Under the pieces are notes generated by a model. It was not told where the DNA came from and did no database searches. It worked only from the letters and a program-made list of their open reading frames with translations. Positions 16,018-27,944 of a stretch of DNA of 64,000 bases are shown here, one piece after another. The stretch lies in NCBI GenBank assembly GCA_021414005.1, contig JAIOPH010000013.1, positions 62,001 to 126,000 of the forward strand, read 5' to 3'. The position numbers and the translations under genes are program-made. The stretch comes from Chthoniobacter sp. GTDB taxonomy: Bacteria; Verrucomicrobiota; Verrucomicrobiia; Chthoniobacterales; Chthoniobacteraceae. The number at the start of each line of letters is the position of its first letter. The first letter of the stretch is position 1.

Positions 16018-16583
16018 ACATGGCCAAGCATCAGGCCTGGCTGATCGGCGGGCTGCTGATCGGTTGCGGCGCGGCGGGTTTGGCGTGGTTTGGCTACCAG
16101 CGGTCACTCGCGCCCTTGCAGCAAAGCGCACGCGAAGCCGGCGTGGCGACAGCCAGCCTCCAGGAGCGTCTGGAAAAGGCACGCGTGGCGATCCAGGAAG
16201 TCCGAACGCTGGAAAGCGATGCGCAGAGCGTCCGCAGGCAGATGGATCAGCTCGCGATGGATCTGCCGGATGGTCCCGCGGCGGTCTGGATGCCGAAATT
16301 GATCAAGGACCATTTCGCCGCGTTTGGCCTGTCCGTGGCGATCGTCCGTATGAATACCGTGCGTGCAGAACCCGAGCTGCCGAACTTTCGCCGCGGCTAC
16401 TGGGCGGTGGGGCTGCCGATCGTGGAAAACACCCGCAGCGCGGCGGGAACGCTGCTCGCGGTGGCGGAGTTCGAGCAGCAGCATCCACTCGTCAAAGTGC
16501 TGGATTTTGCCATCCGGCCAGACCCCGAGAATCCGCAACGGCGCATGGCGCTGCTGAATGTGGCGGCCTTGATCCGGAAGTAG
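16014..16583 (+). CDS. PilO-like type IV pilus inner-membrane protein
   Basis: This 189-residue protein has one N-terminal membrane helix (AWLIGGLLIGCGAAGLAWFG), a coiled-coil from about residue 30 to 80 (REAGVATASLQERLEKARVA, then LESDAQSVRRQMDQLAMDL), and a compact C-terminal domain with GYWAVGLPIVENTRSAAGTL. This bitopic layout is that of PilO, which pairs with PilN in the alignment subcomplex between the inner-membrane platform and the secretin. Its ATG overlaps the stop of the REC-PilN gene (ATGA), supporting a PilN/PilO-type complex. No pilM, pilP or pilQ is adjacent. Identity rests on topology and gene order more than on sequence motifs. Confidence 0.6.
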   Translation: MNMAKHQAWLIGGLLIGCGAAGLAWFGYQRSLAPLQQSAREAGVATASLQERLEKARVAIQEVRTLESDAQSVRRQMDQLAMDLPDGPAAVWMPKLIKDHFAAFGLSVAIVRMNTVRAEPELPNFRRGYWAVGLPIVENTRSAAGTLLAVAEFEQQHPLVKVLDFAIRPDPENPQRRMALLNVAALIRK

Positions 16584-16594
16584 CCGGCGCGTTT

Positions 16595-18091
16595 TTACCG
16601 GACCGCTTCCACCCAACTGCCGACGCGATACCGGTCCGCAGGTCCGATCCCGGCCCGACCGAGCGCTTCGTCGTAGTGGATGCTGGCCCCATTGCAGATG
16701 TTCATGGTTTTGCCGATAAGACCGCCGCTGAAACTCGTGCTGTCCGAAACCGTGACGGCGGCTCCCGGCGCGTTAATCGCGCCGATAAACGCGCCGCTCC
16801 CGGAGACATTCACGGTCTGACTTACTCCTTCCGCGGGATTGATGACATTGATGACGTTGTTCGCGGCGGTGTTGCTTTGGTTGGCAAATGAGGAGGCGTT
16901 GACCGTGACATCGCCCTCGACGTGATAGATCACATGGACACCCGGCTCGTGCTGGATGGAGCCGATGTCCGTCGCGGTGAAATTTCCAGTCACCCAGACC
17001 TCGATGTAACTCTCCGCGCCCGTCGCGTGGGAACACATCGTCAAACGCTTGCCGACGGGAAGGCTGACCGAACTGACTTTGTAGCGGGCGGGTGCGGATT
17101 TAGTGCCTCCGGTGAGGCTCATGGAGTTGCAGATGGCGGTGGGGGTGGCGTTGAAGGCCGTCCATGTGGGCGCGAGTACCGGCACCACCGGCGTGGGGGA
17201 TGCACTGGAAACCGTGCCCTGGACATTGGCCGTGCCGGTGGGCGCGGTGCTGGATGGGTCCGACGCTCCCCCTTCAGACAAAGTGCCAGTCGGGCTGGAA
17301 AAGCCTTCGGCGGTGCTGACGGACATGCGGCTAAAAGTGGTCCCGCCCGCGTAGGTCACATCGCCGTAAACGTACGCACCGCCCAAGTCAGAAACCCCCT
17401 GCGTGTCATTGATCGCGACGTCGCCGTTCGTCTGACGCTTGGCGATGTCGTAGAGACCCGTGGTTGATTTCGTCGGGTCGCTGGAGTCGAAGCTGTCCAC
17501 GGAGCCACCGCTCATGACGAGTTTTTGATTCATCAGCAGCGCCATCTTGTATGGCGATTTCGCTACCGGCTCGGCGAGGATTGCCACCGTGCGAGTCGTC
17601 CGTGGACTCGCCCCCACGCTGGTGCCATCCGCGCGGTCATACCGCAGGCTCAGTTTGCGAAGCCGCACGTCTTGCGGATCAATGCCCGCGACCGCACCGC
17701 CGGAAACGTCGGCTTTGCCCCGTGAGCGGATGCGCAGCCAGATGACGCTGTTGATCGCGACTTGATCGACGGCCACCGTGACGCTGACCGGCAGGTCCGT
17801 CGAAAGCGTAAAGGTTTGCTCCACTGCCGGGGCTCCCACCTCTCCGGGAGCGCTGGGCCAGCCGTCCGCCGTCCACGAGCTTCGTTGCGCCGTCATCAGG
17901 GCCAACTCGGCACCGGCTTCCGCGGCCTGCTCGGCCTGCGACCAGCGCGACGAGTAGTGGCTGGTCTGAAAGCGGTGCCGCGCCTGCGTGAGCGCCACGC
18001 TCACCATGACCAGCGTGACGGCCAGGATGCCCAGCGCAGCCAGAACAGCGGAGCCGGATTGGCGCGCACAGATGATGGGCGGACGGTTCAT
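16595..18091 (-). CDS. PilX-like minor pilin / pilus assembly protein
   Basis: This 498-residue protein starts with a short basic leader and a hydrophobic helix beginning GSAVLAALGILAVTLVMVSV; instead of Glu at position 5 it has Ala, as in some PilX-type minor pilins. The helix is followed by the RWSQAEQAAEAGAELALMTA block, a hallmark of the PilX N-terminal domain. The rest is a long Thr/Ser/Gly-rich extracellular part with GTSVGASPRTTR and, at the C-terminus, repeated Asn/Ser-rich strands (NVSGSGAFIGAINAPGAAVT) of the DUF7305 kind. It is last in a pilV-pilW-pilX-like operon and its start overlaps the preceding stop by ATGA. Confidence 0.7.
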   Translation of the reverse strand: MNRPPIICARQSGSAVLAALGILAVTLVMVSVALTQARHRFQTSHYSSRWSQAEQAAEAGAELALMTAQRSSWTADGWPSAPGEVGAPAVEQTFTLSTDLPVSVTVAVDQVAINSVIWLRIRSRGKADVSGGAVAGIDPQDVRLRKLSLRYDRADGTSVGASPRTTRTVAILAEPVAKSPYKMALLMNQKLVMSGGSVDSFDSSDPTKSTTGLYDIAKRQTNGDVAINDTQGVSDLGGAYVYGDVTYAGGTTFSRMSVSTAEGFSSPTGTLSEGGASDPSSTAPTGTANVQGTVSSASPTPVVPVLAPTWTAFNATPTAICNSMSLTGGTKSAPARYKVSSVSLPVGKRLTMCSHATGAESYIEVWVTGNFTATDIGSIQHEPGVHVIYHVEGDVTVNASSFANQSNTAANNVINVINPAEGVSQTVNVSGSGAFIGAINAPGAAVTVSDSTSFSGGLIGKTMNICNGASIHYDEALGRAGIGPADRYRVGSWVEAVR

Positions 18092-18693
18092 TGCCAGAGC
18101 CGGTAGCGCGGCGAGCAGAGGACCTCCAATTGGCGTCGGAGAGTTCCCCTACCTTGCAGGAAGCCCACCCGGCAGCGGATGGAGCCGTCGGTTTCGTTTT
18201 TGAAAGAGAGCGTGAAAGCTCCTGTCGCGGCTCCGACAGTCCGCGAGATTCCGGCTTCCTCGCGAAGAGCGGCTCCATTGAGGCTGAAGAAGCGCACGGT
18301 CAACGCGGTGCCGTAACAAATGCTCGTGTCCGGCATGGTTGGCTGGGTCGGGGTCTTCGGGCCGTGCGTATTGTCCTCCTCCCGCGAGTCCGCGTAGTAG
18401 TCGGGAATAGTCAGGCGCAGCTCGCTCCCAAAAGTCGTCGTGTCTGTTACCAAAGTCGCGCCGTTGTAGATTTCGACCTTGGTTGCCCGGCGAAGGTCGC
18501 GTTTGAGGTAGTCGAGCACCCGCATTTGGTCATTTTGGAGCTGCGAATACGCCAGCGCCTTTACCGCCGTCGTTTGGACCGCCGTCCAGCTCACCATCAG
18601 GCCGGCCATGAAGATGCTGAAAACGCTCATCGCGACGATAACCTCCACCAGCGTGAATCCGGCAGTTTGCCGACGGTTTTTATGGAAGATCAC
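18088..18693 (-). CDS. Type IV prepilin-like protein (PilW/PulJ-like)
   Basis: This 201-residue protein has a type III prepilin signal: a short basic leader ending in Gly, then FTLVEVIVAMSVFSIFMAGL with the conserved Glu at +5. The remainder is a small globular head with the early segment NDQMRVLDYLKRDLRRATKV, resembling PilW/GspJ minor pilins, which also have the 'r.l...l.rdlr.A' helix. A disordered Pro/Thr stretch (GPKTPTQPTMPDTSI) follows. It overlaps the upstream pilV-like gene by 14 bp and the downstream pilX-like gene by ATGA, so all three minor pilins are made together. They probably prime pilus assembly. Confidence 0.8.
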   Translation of the reverse strand: MIFHKNRRQTAGFTLVEVIVAMSVFSIFMAGLMVSWTAVQTTAVKALAYSQLQNDQMRVLDYLKRDLRRATKVEIYNGATLVTDTTTFGSELRLTIPDYYADSREEDNTHGPKTPTQPTMPDTSICYGTALTVRFFSLNGAALREEAGISRTVGAATGAFTLSFKNETDGSIRCRVGFLQGRGTLRRQLEVLCSPRYRLWQ

Positions 18694-19285
18694 TTTTGGA
18701 AATTCCTCCTTTGGAAATGACGGTGACCAGACTGCGGGTCTGCGTGCGCAAAGTCCGGCGACCGGTCCAGGTGAGCGTGGCGACGACCTTCACCGCGTCC
18801 GCATCGCTCAATGGCTGGACGTTGCCGTCGAAGCTCACTGTCGGGCTGGCGTTCTCATTCCACGTTGCCGTCAGGGTTTTCGCTCCGCTGACGTCCCACG
18901 GGGAAAGCGTGAGCGTTTCCTGGGTGATGTCCAAGGTGGCGGTCGGCGCGGGCCGGGCGGTCCAAACTTTGGTCGTGATTCCGGTACCATCCGTCAATTC
19001 GGGCCAGCTCAGCAGCCGGAGCTGGTCGATGCGCTGCTCGAGCGCGGAGGGGACCAAGCCTTCATCTTCCGCGGCCGCAGCCAGCTTGCCGCCCTGCACC
19101 GCCGTCGCGAAAGCCCCGAGAAAACCAATCGATACAATAGCCACCGCTACCAGTGTCTCGATCAGGGAAAAACCGCATTTACTCCTCGCCGGGTCGCGCG
19201 CCCAAAACCACGCGGTCAGGCGAGGCCGAAGAGCGTTCTCTTCGGTCTCCCGGGCATAAGGGGAGCTGATCTTTCGTGGGAGCAT
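18680..19285 (-). CDS. Type IV prepilin-like protein (PilV/GspI-like)
   Basis: This is the first gene of the minor-pilin operon, encoding 201 residues. The leader is unusually long (about 38 residues from the ATG at 19285), then comes Gly followed by FSLIETLVAVAIVSIGFLGA, a classical class III cleavage site with Glu at +5. A shorter start is possible but no ATG lies between. The head contains VPSALEQRIDQLRLLSWPEL, like PilV, and the C-terminus carries TLTWTGRRTLRTQTRSLVTV, the 'V.WtdrtG..r.v.l.T.i' style of GspI/PilV. It faces the divergent GtrA region with no identifiable regulator nearby. Confidence 0.75.
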   Translation of the reverse strand: MLPRKISSPYARETEENALRPRLTAWFWARDPARSKCGFSLIETLVAVAIVSIGFLGAFATAVQGGKLAAAAEDEGLVPSALEQRIDQLRLLSWPELTDGTGITTKVWTARPAPTATLDITQETLTLSPWDVSGAKTLTATWNENASPTVSFDGNVQPLSDADAVKVVATLTWTGRRTLRTQTRSLVTVISKGGISKSDLP

Positions 19286-19331
19286 GGGCTGCTGACCGGA
19301 ATTATTAGCATTCCCGATGCCTCCGACCCTC

Positions 19332-19787
19332 TCAGAGTGCGTCCTTGGGCAGGGGGAAGACCCACTTGTGGTAGAGGAAAAATTTCAGTCCGGCCAAAAA
19401 GAACTGCGTGGCCACGATGTCGAGATCGAGGGGAAAGCGGCCAACCGCGAAGGCCATGTGAGCGTCGTGCTGCTTGAGGAGGGTGAGCAGGCCGGCGGAA
19501 AGCGCGGACATGAGCAGAACGGCGACGAGGTAGCGCGGGAGGGCGTCGCGTTTACGGGTGTCACCGCGGAAGTTGATGAAGTAATTCCAGACGAAAAAGA
19601 AGGCGGCACCCGTGCCGATGCTACAGGCCGAGACGGCGAGCGTGGAAAAGTCGGTGTGGGCTTTCAGCCATTTGAAAGGCGTGGCGATGAGCAGGTAGTT
19701 CACCGTGGCTCCGGCGAGGAACCAGAGGAAGCGCGCGCGCACTTTCTGGCGACGCTGCGGCGGCGCGCAATCGGTGAGGTCTTTCAT
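19332..19787 (-). CDS. GtrA-like family membrane protein
   Basis: This 151-residue protein has four predicted membrane helices: FLWFLAGATVNYLLIATPFK, then VSACSIGTGAAFFFVWNYFI, YLVAVLLMSALSAGLLTLL and a final one around ATQFFLAGLKFFLYHKWVF. The FxxNYxxxF motif in the second helix (FVWNYFINF) and the final YHKWVF are hallmarks of the GtrA/DPMS family. GtrA proteins are thought to flip polyprenyl-linked sugars, often beside a glycosyltransferase; none is adjacent here. The substrate cannot be assigned. Confidence 0.85.
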   Translation of the reverse strand: MKDLTDCAPPQRRQKVRARFLWFLAGATVNYLLIATPFKWLKAHTDFSTLAVSACSIGTGAAFFFVWNYFINFRGDTRKRDALPRYLVAVLLMSALSAGLLTLLKQHDAHMAFAVGRFPLDLDIVATQFFLAGLKFFLYHKWVFPLPKDAL

Positions 19788-19853
19788 CCGCCGGTGCTTA
19801 GCGGGAAAGCCGCGCGGGCAACAAACAGAAACGCGCGCGGCCTGGCAGACAGC

Positions 19854-20705
19854 CTATTTCGCGGCAGGTTTGCCGGCGATCTTGTGGCTGCCCTGCGCGA
19901 GAATTTTTCGCTCGGCGCGGGTGAGGCTGTCCATGCCGTGCGTTGAGATTTTCTCGAGGATCGGGTCGATCTCGCTGCTCATGAACTGCTCCGGGCTCAT
20001 GCGCTCCAACCGCTCGGCACGCTGGCGTTTCTCGAAGATGTAGCGCTGGATGGAGAGCGAGTTCCCAAAGCCGAGCTGCTGCGCATAGACCCACGCGTAA
20101 AAGCTGGCAATGACCATCCCAAGCGGGCCGATGACCGGCGCGGTGAAGGTAACCCAGCAGACGGTGCAAAGCCCGACGAGCCCGAGCGCGAGATACTTCG
20201 CCCGCAGGCGCAGCGGGAGGACGAAAAAGAGATGCACCGTGACTTCCAGCTCCGGGAGGATCGTGGCGTAGGCCGCAATGACCGCCGCCACCCCAGAGGC
20301 CATGCCGACGATCGGGAACTCCGGCATGACCAGCCAGTGCGTAATCCCGCCAACCAACGTGCCGCCAAGGAAGATCGCGAGGAAATGCCGCGGTCCGACA
20401 ATGGGTTCGACCTCGCGCCCGGCGAAGAAAAGCAGCACCGCGCCGGCGAGCAGATGGAGCGGATCATGGTGGATCAGCGGGAAGGTAAAAAATTTCCAAT
20501 ACTGCCCGGCGTGGATGCTCGCGCCGTCCAGCGCCAGCCAGCGGAAACAGAGATCCTGGCCGCCGTGGCTGGCGAGGAAGAACTCGCTGGCCATTTGCGC
20601 TCCGAAAAACGCCACGCTCAGCGCAATGAGCAGCGCTGTGACCGAGGGGCGCCCAGTCGTCCAAGGCCGGATGAGCGTCTGGATCTGGCGACGGGAGTAG
20701 CGCAT
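19854..20705 (-). CDS. Rhomboid-family membrane protein, probably proteolytically inactive
   Basis: This 283-residue protein has about six helices arranged as in rhomboid intramembrane proteases. TM2 carries LIHHDPLHLLAGAVLLFFAG, where the protease motif is 'H...HLl.N'; the Asn position is Ala/Gly. TM4 has GMASGVAAVIAAYA with Ser137 in a MASG variant of the GxSG motif. The helix expected to supply the catalytic His reads IGPLGMVIASFYAWVYA and has none. So the Ser is kept but its His partner is missing, suggesting an iRhom/derlin-like pseudoprotease. The cytoplasmic C-terminus contains ILEKISTHGMDSLTRAERKI, common in bacterial rhomboids. Confidence 0.75.
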   Translation of the reverse strand: MRYSRRQIQTLIRPWTTGRPSVTALLIALSVAFFGAQMASEFFLASHGGQDLCFRWLALDGASIHAGQYWKFFTFPLIHHDPLHLLAGAVLLFFAGREVEPIVGPRHFLAIFLGGTLVGGITHWLVMPEFPIVGMASGVAAVIAAYATILPELEVTVHLFFVLPLRLRAKYLALGLVGLCTVCWVTFTAPVIGPLGMVIASFYAWVYAQQLGFGNSLSIQRYIFEKRQRAERLERMSPEQFMSSEIDPILEKISTHGMDSLTRAERKILAQGSHKIAGKPAAK

Positions 20706-20806
20706 GAAGGCCGGAAATTAGGCTGCCTCCGGGGCGTTGTAAAATTGGAAAAACGACGACGACCAAACAGCCCGCGGGCGGTGATAAAACGCCCCGACCG
20801 CGCGTC

Positions 20807-21826
20807 CTATTTCAACTCGTGCGCCTCGGGCTTCACGCCCTTGATGAAGCCGCCAAAACCATACATCGAGGGCTTGAACTCACCGACCGGGGTGACGTCC
20901 GCGTTGGCGGGAACTTCAAGACCGGTCGCCCAGTAGGCGCCGTTCACGATCAGGCGGCGGAGGCCCTCGCTCGGGAGGTCGCTGGCCGCACCCATGGTGG
21001 TGCAGAGAATCTTGTTCCCCTTGCCGTTCTCACCCTTGTATTCGCGGGTCCAGGCCACCGGCATCATCGGATCATTGATGCCCTGGGAAGCCTGATCTTT
21101 GGCGCGCTTTTTCGCATACGACGCGGGCACGGCGTCCGGCGTCATACCCTTGAGCACCTGGCCGCGGAGCAGAATTTTCGCATCGGCCGCCGGATAGGCT
21201 TCGTAAACGTCAGTCGTCCCGAAGACATCGGTCACGCCCCGGAGCAGCGGATCGTTTTTCGCGGCGTCTTCAATAATGCCCTTGGTCGCCTCGGACTTGT
21301 GCCCGCCCCAGTGGTTCACCCAGCCCTCGCCGAGCACCAGTTTGCCAAAATTGTTGAACCACTGATAGGTGCCCGAGAGCTTGTTAAAAGCGTGCGTGCT
21401 GGTCCGCAGGCCGATGAACGGCTTGCCCGCCGCGAGGTAGTCGGCGAAGTGCTTCATCTGGTCATCCGGCCAGTGGCGGAACCGCAGCGACGTGATGCAC
21501 AGGTCGGCAGTATCCAGCGCCTCGACGCCGGGGTTGTTGTCGGCAGTGTTCGGATCGATCTCGCCGGTCGTTTTGTTGATGGAAAAAACCACCGTGCATT
21601 TGAAGCCGTGCCGCTGGCTGAGAATTTTGCCGAGTTGCGGCATCGCTTCCTCGCTCCGGTATTCCTCGTCGCCCGCGAGCAGGACGATGTGCTTGCCCTT
21701 GCCGGGCCCCTCCTTGCCTTGATAGACGACGGTATCGCCCGAGCGGGCGAGGGGAGAAAGGGTGAGTCCGGTGAGGAGGGCGAGGGTGGAGAGAAGTTTC
21801 ATGATGGTGTGGATGACTGAATTCAC
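20807..21826 (-). CDS. ThuA-like domain secreted protein
   Basis: This 339-residue protein has an N-terminal signal peptide; an in-frame ATG at 21802 (MKLLSTLALLTGLTLSPLA) may be the true start. The mature part contains the ThuA flavodoxin/GATase1-like fold: HIVLLAGDEEYRSEEAMPQL opens the domain, then ADLCITSLRFRHWPDDQMKHF, and GKPFIGLRTSTHAF, the conserved 'Gkg.v.lH.a.haf' region. WGGHKSEATKGI and the MMPVAWTREYKG block follow. ThuA-like proteins are linked to sugar utilisation and are strongly expanded in Planctomycetes and Verrucomicrobia. No enzymatic reaction is established for this branch. Confidence 0.85.
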   Translation of the reverse strand: MNSVIHTIMKLLSTLALLTGLTLSPLARSGDTVVYQGKEGPGKGKHIVLLAGDEEYRSEEAMPQLGKILSQRHGFKCTVVFSINKTTGEIDPNTADNNPGVEALDTADLCITSLRFRHWPDDQMKHFADYLAAGKPFIGLRTSTHAFNKLSGTYQWFNNFGKLVLGEGWVNHWGGHKSEATKGIIEDAAKNDPLLRGVTDVFGTTDVYEAYPAADAKILLRGQVLKGMTPDAVPASYAKKRAKDQASQGINDPMMPVAWTREYKGENGKGNKILCTTMGAASDLPSEGLRRLIVNGAYWATGLEVPANADVTPVGEFKPSMYGFGGFIKGVKPEAHELK

Positions 21827-21873
21827 AGTCCGGCGGAAGCGAAAAACTTAGGGGCCGCGGAAGGAGGCGGCAG

Positions 21874-25233
<3,360 letters not shown>

Positions 25234-25376
25234 TGGAAGATAAGGCGAAGGTCGAAAGACGAAGGCGCGGATCACGGGCATTTACCCGGAACATGCGGCG
25301 CTTCGTCTTCTTTTCCCGCGTTTGGCGAAAAGTGCCGAGGTTCTAGCAGCGCCCGGCGGAGGGGGCAAATGGGGAA

Positions 25377-27128
25377 TCAGGAAATCCGCGCGCCACGCTG
25401 CGCCCGCCGCCGTGCTCCGACGACGAACACCCCCAGGATCAGCAGTCCCGCCACGCCCGGCTCCGGCACGGTCCCGTAGGCCACGACGAGCGCGTAGTTT
25501 TCGCCAATGGCCGGCTCGGCGATGGCGGTGCCGCGCACGTCGAGGCGGTAGTTGGCACCGGCGGCGAGTGCGGGCAGGTAGATGTGCTCCACGTTGTCGA
25601 GCGTGCCGGCCGACATGTAAACGTCCTCCCACACGCCGGGCGCGGTTTCCTGCTGGAGGATGAGGTCGAGATTGCTGAGCAGGTCTTTGGTCACGTCGCC
25701 GAGCGACTCGTCGAGCGGATCGGTGCTCACGGTGAAGTCCACATGCCGATCCCAGACGAGCGTGGCGGTGAGGCTGAGGAGAAAGGGCTGGTCGGGTGAG
25801 CCGCTGACGAATTTGCCCGTGCCAAAGGTGTAAAACCGTTCGGTGCCGCTGGTCAGGAGCGTGTCCATTTCCCAAAAACTGCCGGTGGCCTCGCGGAGCT
25901 GCTCAAAGGCTTCGCGGGCGTTCGCGCTGCCGGCACCGACGGCGTAGTTCAGCGGCACGACGGCGTTGGGCACGCCGTTCGTCGTGGTCACGAGGCCGGG
26001 CTGCCAGGTGGTCTGCGCCGCGCCGGTAGCGTCGAGGCCGGGGATTTTCACGGCGCTGTTGATAATGAGCGCCTTGATGAGTTTGTGGTCCGCGCCAAAA
26101 AGCAGCGTGCCTTTGTCCGTGAGAAACAAACCCGATGTCGCGCCGTAAAGCAGCGCGGCCTCGCCTGCCACGTGCGGTGCGGCAAAGCTGGTGCCCGAGG
26201 CGACCCCGGCGACGAGATCGTTCTGGTTGGCATAATTGATCGCCAGGGTGGACCAGAGATTGGTCCCCGGCGCGACGACATGCACGCCGGCCCGACCGTC
26301 CGCGAGCGGACGCCACGAGCTATACGGGGCCACCCGCGCGACGGGCGCGCGGCCGGTATCGAAGAGGCCGCTGGCTGCGGGATTCACGACATCGAGCGCG
26401 CCCACGGAGAGACCGTTGAAGGAGTCGGCGGGCGACCCGAGCAAGCCGGTGTCCTCGCCGGAATTGCCGGCGGAGATGACCATGAGCCGATCGAGATAGC
26501 CGTGGGTGGTGCCGCCGGCTTTCCCGGCGTAGCCCGCGTATTCGTCCATGAGCAGCGACTCGCCAAAGGACGAGCCGTTGAGCTGCGCGGCGTCGGTCGG
26601 ATTCGAGCCCCAACTGTTGTTCACCACACTCGCGCCAGAGACTTGCAGCACGTAGTGGAGCGAGCTGTTGAGGGAAAGAAACCCCTCCTTCGTGCCCGAG
26701 CCGTCGAAGATCGCGCCGTAGTAAAGGGCCAGCGGCGCGACGCCGAGAAAGGGCGCGCTGTGGGTGCCATCCGAGACGGAGGTGTATTCGCCAGCCATGA
26801 CTCCCGCGACGAAGGTGCCGTGAAAATTGTTGTCCGTCGGGTCGTTGGCCCCGCTGAAATCCTGCACGTCGCGATAGCCGAACGAGCCGTAATAGAGATC
26901 GCCGGGGTTTGGCCCCAGCCCGCCGTGACGGTGGCCATCGAAACCATCAATCCCGTTTCCCTCGGCCCCGCGCACCTCGATGTGCCCGACGATCGCGCCA
27001 AAGCCCGCTGCTCCGTCCGCGTCGAAATACGGCAGCCCGTCGCGGAGATAGGGAACAGAAAGATCGAGCGCCTGAGCCGAGGTCGCCGCGAGCCACAGCA
27101 CCACAGGGAGTTTGGACAGAAAGCACAT
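25377..27128 (-). CDS. Subtilisin-like S8 family protein with PEP-CTERM anchor
   Basis: From the start at 27128 this is 583 residues with a Sec signal peptide (cleavage after AQA near residue 20). The S8 peptidase domain shows the His block FHGTFVAGVMAGEYTSV (His103), the oxyanion Asn in VVNNSWGSNP and the Ser block GVASGTSFAAPHVAGEAALL. The position of the catalytic Asp reads GHIEVRG with Glu51 instead of the usual DTG. The last 30 residues are a PEP-CTERM signal: VPEPG, a hydrophobic helix (GVAGLLILGVFVVGA) and an Arg cluster, which targets proteins for exosortase processing. No exosortase is seen in the window. The substrate is unknown. Confidence 0.85.
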   Translation of the reverse strand: MCFLSKLPVVLWLAATSAQALDLSVPYLRDGLPYFDADGAAGFGAIVGHIEVRGAEGNGIDGFDGHRHGGLGPNPGDLYYGSFGYRDVQDFSGANDPTDNNFHGTFVAGVMAGEYTSVSDGTHSAPFLGVAPLALYYGAIFDGSGTKEGFLSLNSSLHYVLQVSGASVVNNSWGSNPTDAAQLNGSSFGESLLMDEYAGYAGKAGGTTHGYLDRLMVISAGNSGEDTGLLGSPADSFNGLSVGALDVVNPAASGLFDTGRAPVARVAPYSSWRPLADGRAGVHVVAPGTNLWSTLAINYANQNDLVAGVASGTSFAAPHVAGEAALLYGATSGLFLTDKGTLLFGADHKLIKALIINSAVKIPGLDATGAAQTTWQPGLVTTTNGVPNAVVPLNYAVGAGSANAREAFEQLREATGSFWEMDTLLTSGTERFYTFGTGKFVSGSPDQPFLLSLTATLVWDRHVDFTVSTDPLDESLGDVTKDLLSNLDLILQQETAPGVWEDVYMSAGTLDNVEHIYLPALAAGANYRLDVRGTAIAEPAIGENYALVVAYGTVPEPGVAGLLILGVFVVGARRRAQRGARIS

Positions 27129-27245
27129 GCAGGGTCGGTTTGGAGCAGGCTGCGAGCCGTGATAGGACAGGCCCGGGCGCACGTTGTTCAGCCAAAAAGG
27201 CGCCGCTCCCCTTTTGCCGCCTGCCTGCACAGGCTCGCCGCGTCG

Positions 27246-27794
27246 CTACTTCGCAGGCTCCGGCGCTTTTTCCGGCGCTGCCGGGGCGGGAGCGGGAGCT
27301 GGAGCTGGAGCCGGGGCCGGGGTAGTTTCGCCGGGAGGCGTGGGCACTGGCACAGGCGCGGTCGCTCCTTCGGCTGGCGCGGGCGTGGCGTCCGTCGGGG
27401 CCGGAGCGCCCTTCTGTTTCTCGATTTCCTTCTGGAGCTGCTCCATCACCTTTTGCACCTCGGGATCCGAGGCACTGGGAGCACCCGGCGCGGGCGTGGC
27501 CGGGACGGGAGCGGAAAGCAGGCGCTGCTGGAGACTCCGGTCGGCCTTGGACTGCTCCTTTTTCACGTAAAGGATGGAAAGTGTGAGCGAGAGGCCGAAG
27601 AAGATGCAGCCCAGCCAGCGGGTAATGGTTTGCAGGACGTTCGTGCCCTGCGCGCCGAAGAGGTTGTCGGTCATGCCGCCGCCAAATGCCGCGCCGAGAC
27701 CTTCGCTTTTCGGGCGCTGCATCAGCACGAGCAGAATGATGAGCAGCGACACGATGACGTGGATCGCGAGGAGGATATTGATGACAATGGCCAT
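27246..27794 (-). CDS. secG: Preprotein translocase subunit SecG with extended Pro/Ala tail
   Basis: SecG is the small SecYEG subunit that assists protein export across the inner membrane. The start at 27794 (MAIVINILLAIHVIVSLLII) gives 182 residues; the longer frame upstream runs through the riboswitch promoter region and is not coding. The two helices and the connecting LLVLMQRPKSEGLGAAFGGG are diagnostic, as is the second helix TITRWLGCIFFGLSLTLSIL. The C-terminal 110 residues form an extra Ala/Pro/Glu-rich tail, far longer than E. coli SecG and probably unstructured. It is divergent from the riboswitch-controlled gene. Confidence 0.9.
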   Translation of the reverse strand: MAIVINILLAIHVIVSLLIILLVLMQRPKSEGLGAAFGGGMTDNLFGAQGTNVLQTITRWLGCIFFGLSLTLSILYVKKEQSKADRSLQQRLLSAPVPATPAPGAPSASDPEVQKVMEQLQKEIEKQKGAPAPTDATPAPAEGATAPVPVPTPPGETTPAPAPAPAPAPAPAAPEKAPEPAK

Positions 27795-27944
27795 GACGGG
27801 GCGCGGACTATGGAGGAAAGCCCCCCGCCTGTAAAATGGAAGTTTCGCCCCGGCTGCGCGGACGCGAAATAGCATGCCAGCGCGCACAATATCGTCCGTG
27901 ATTTCGATTCCCGTTGCGCCGCCGGCTCTTCCGCCCAAAATTGT

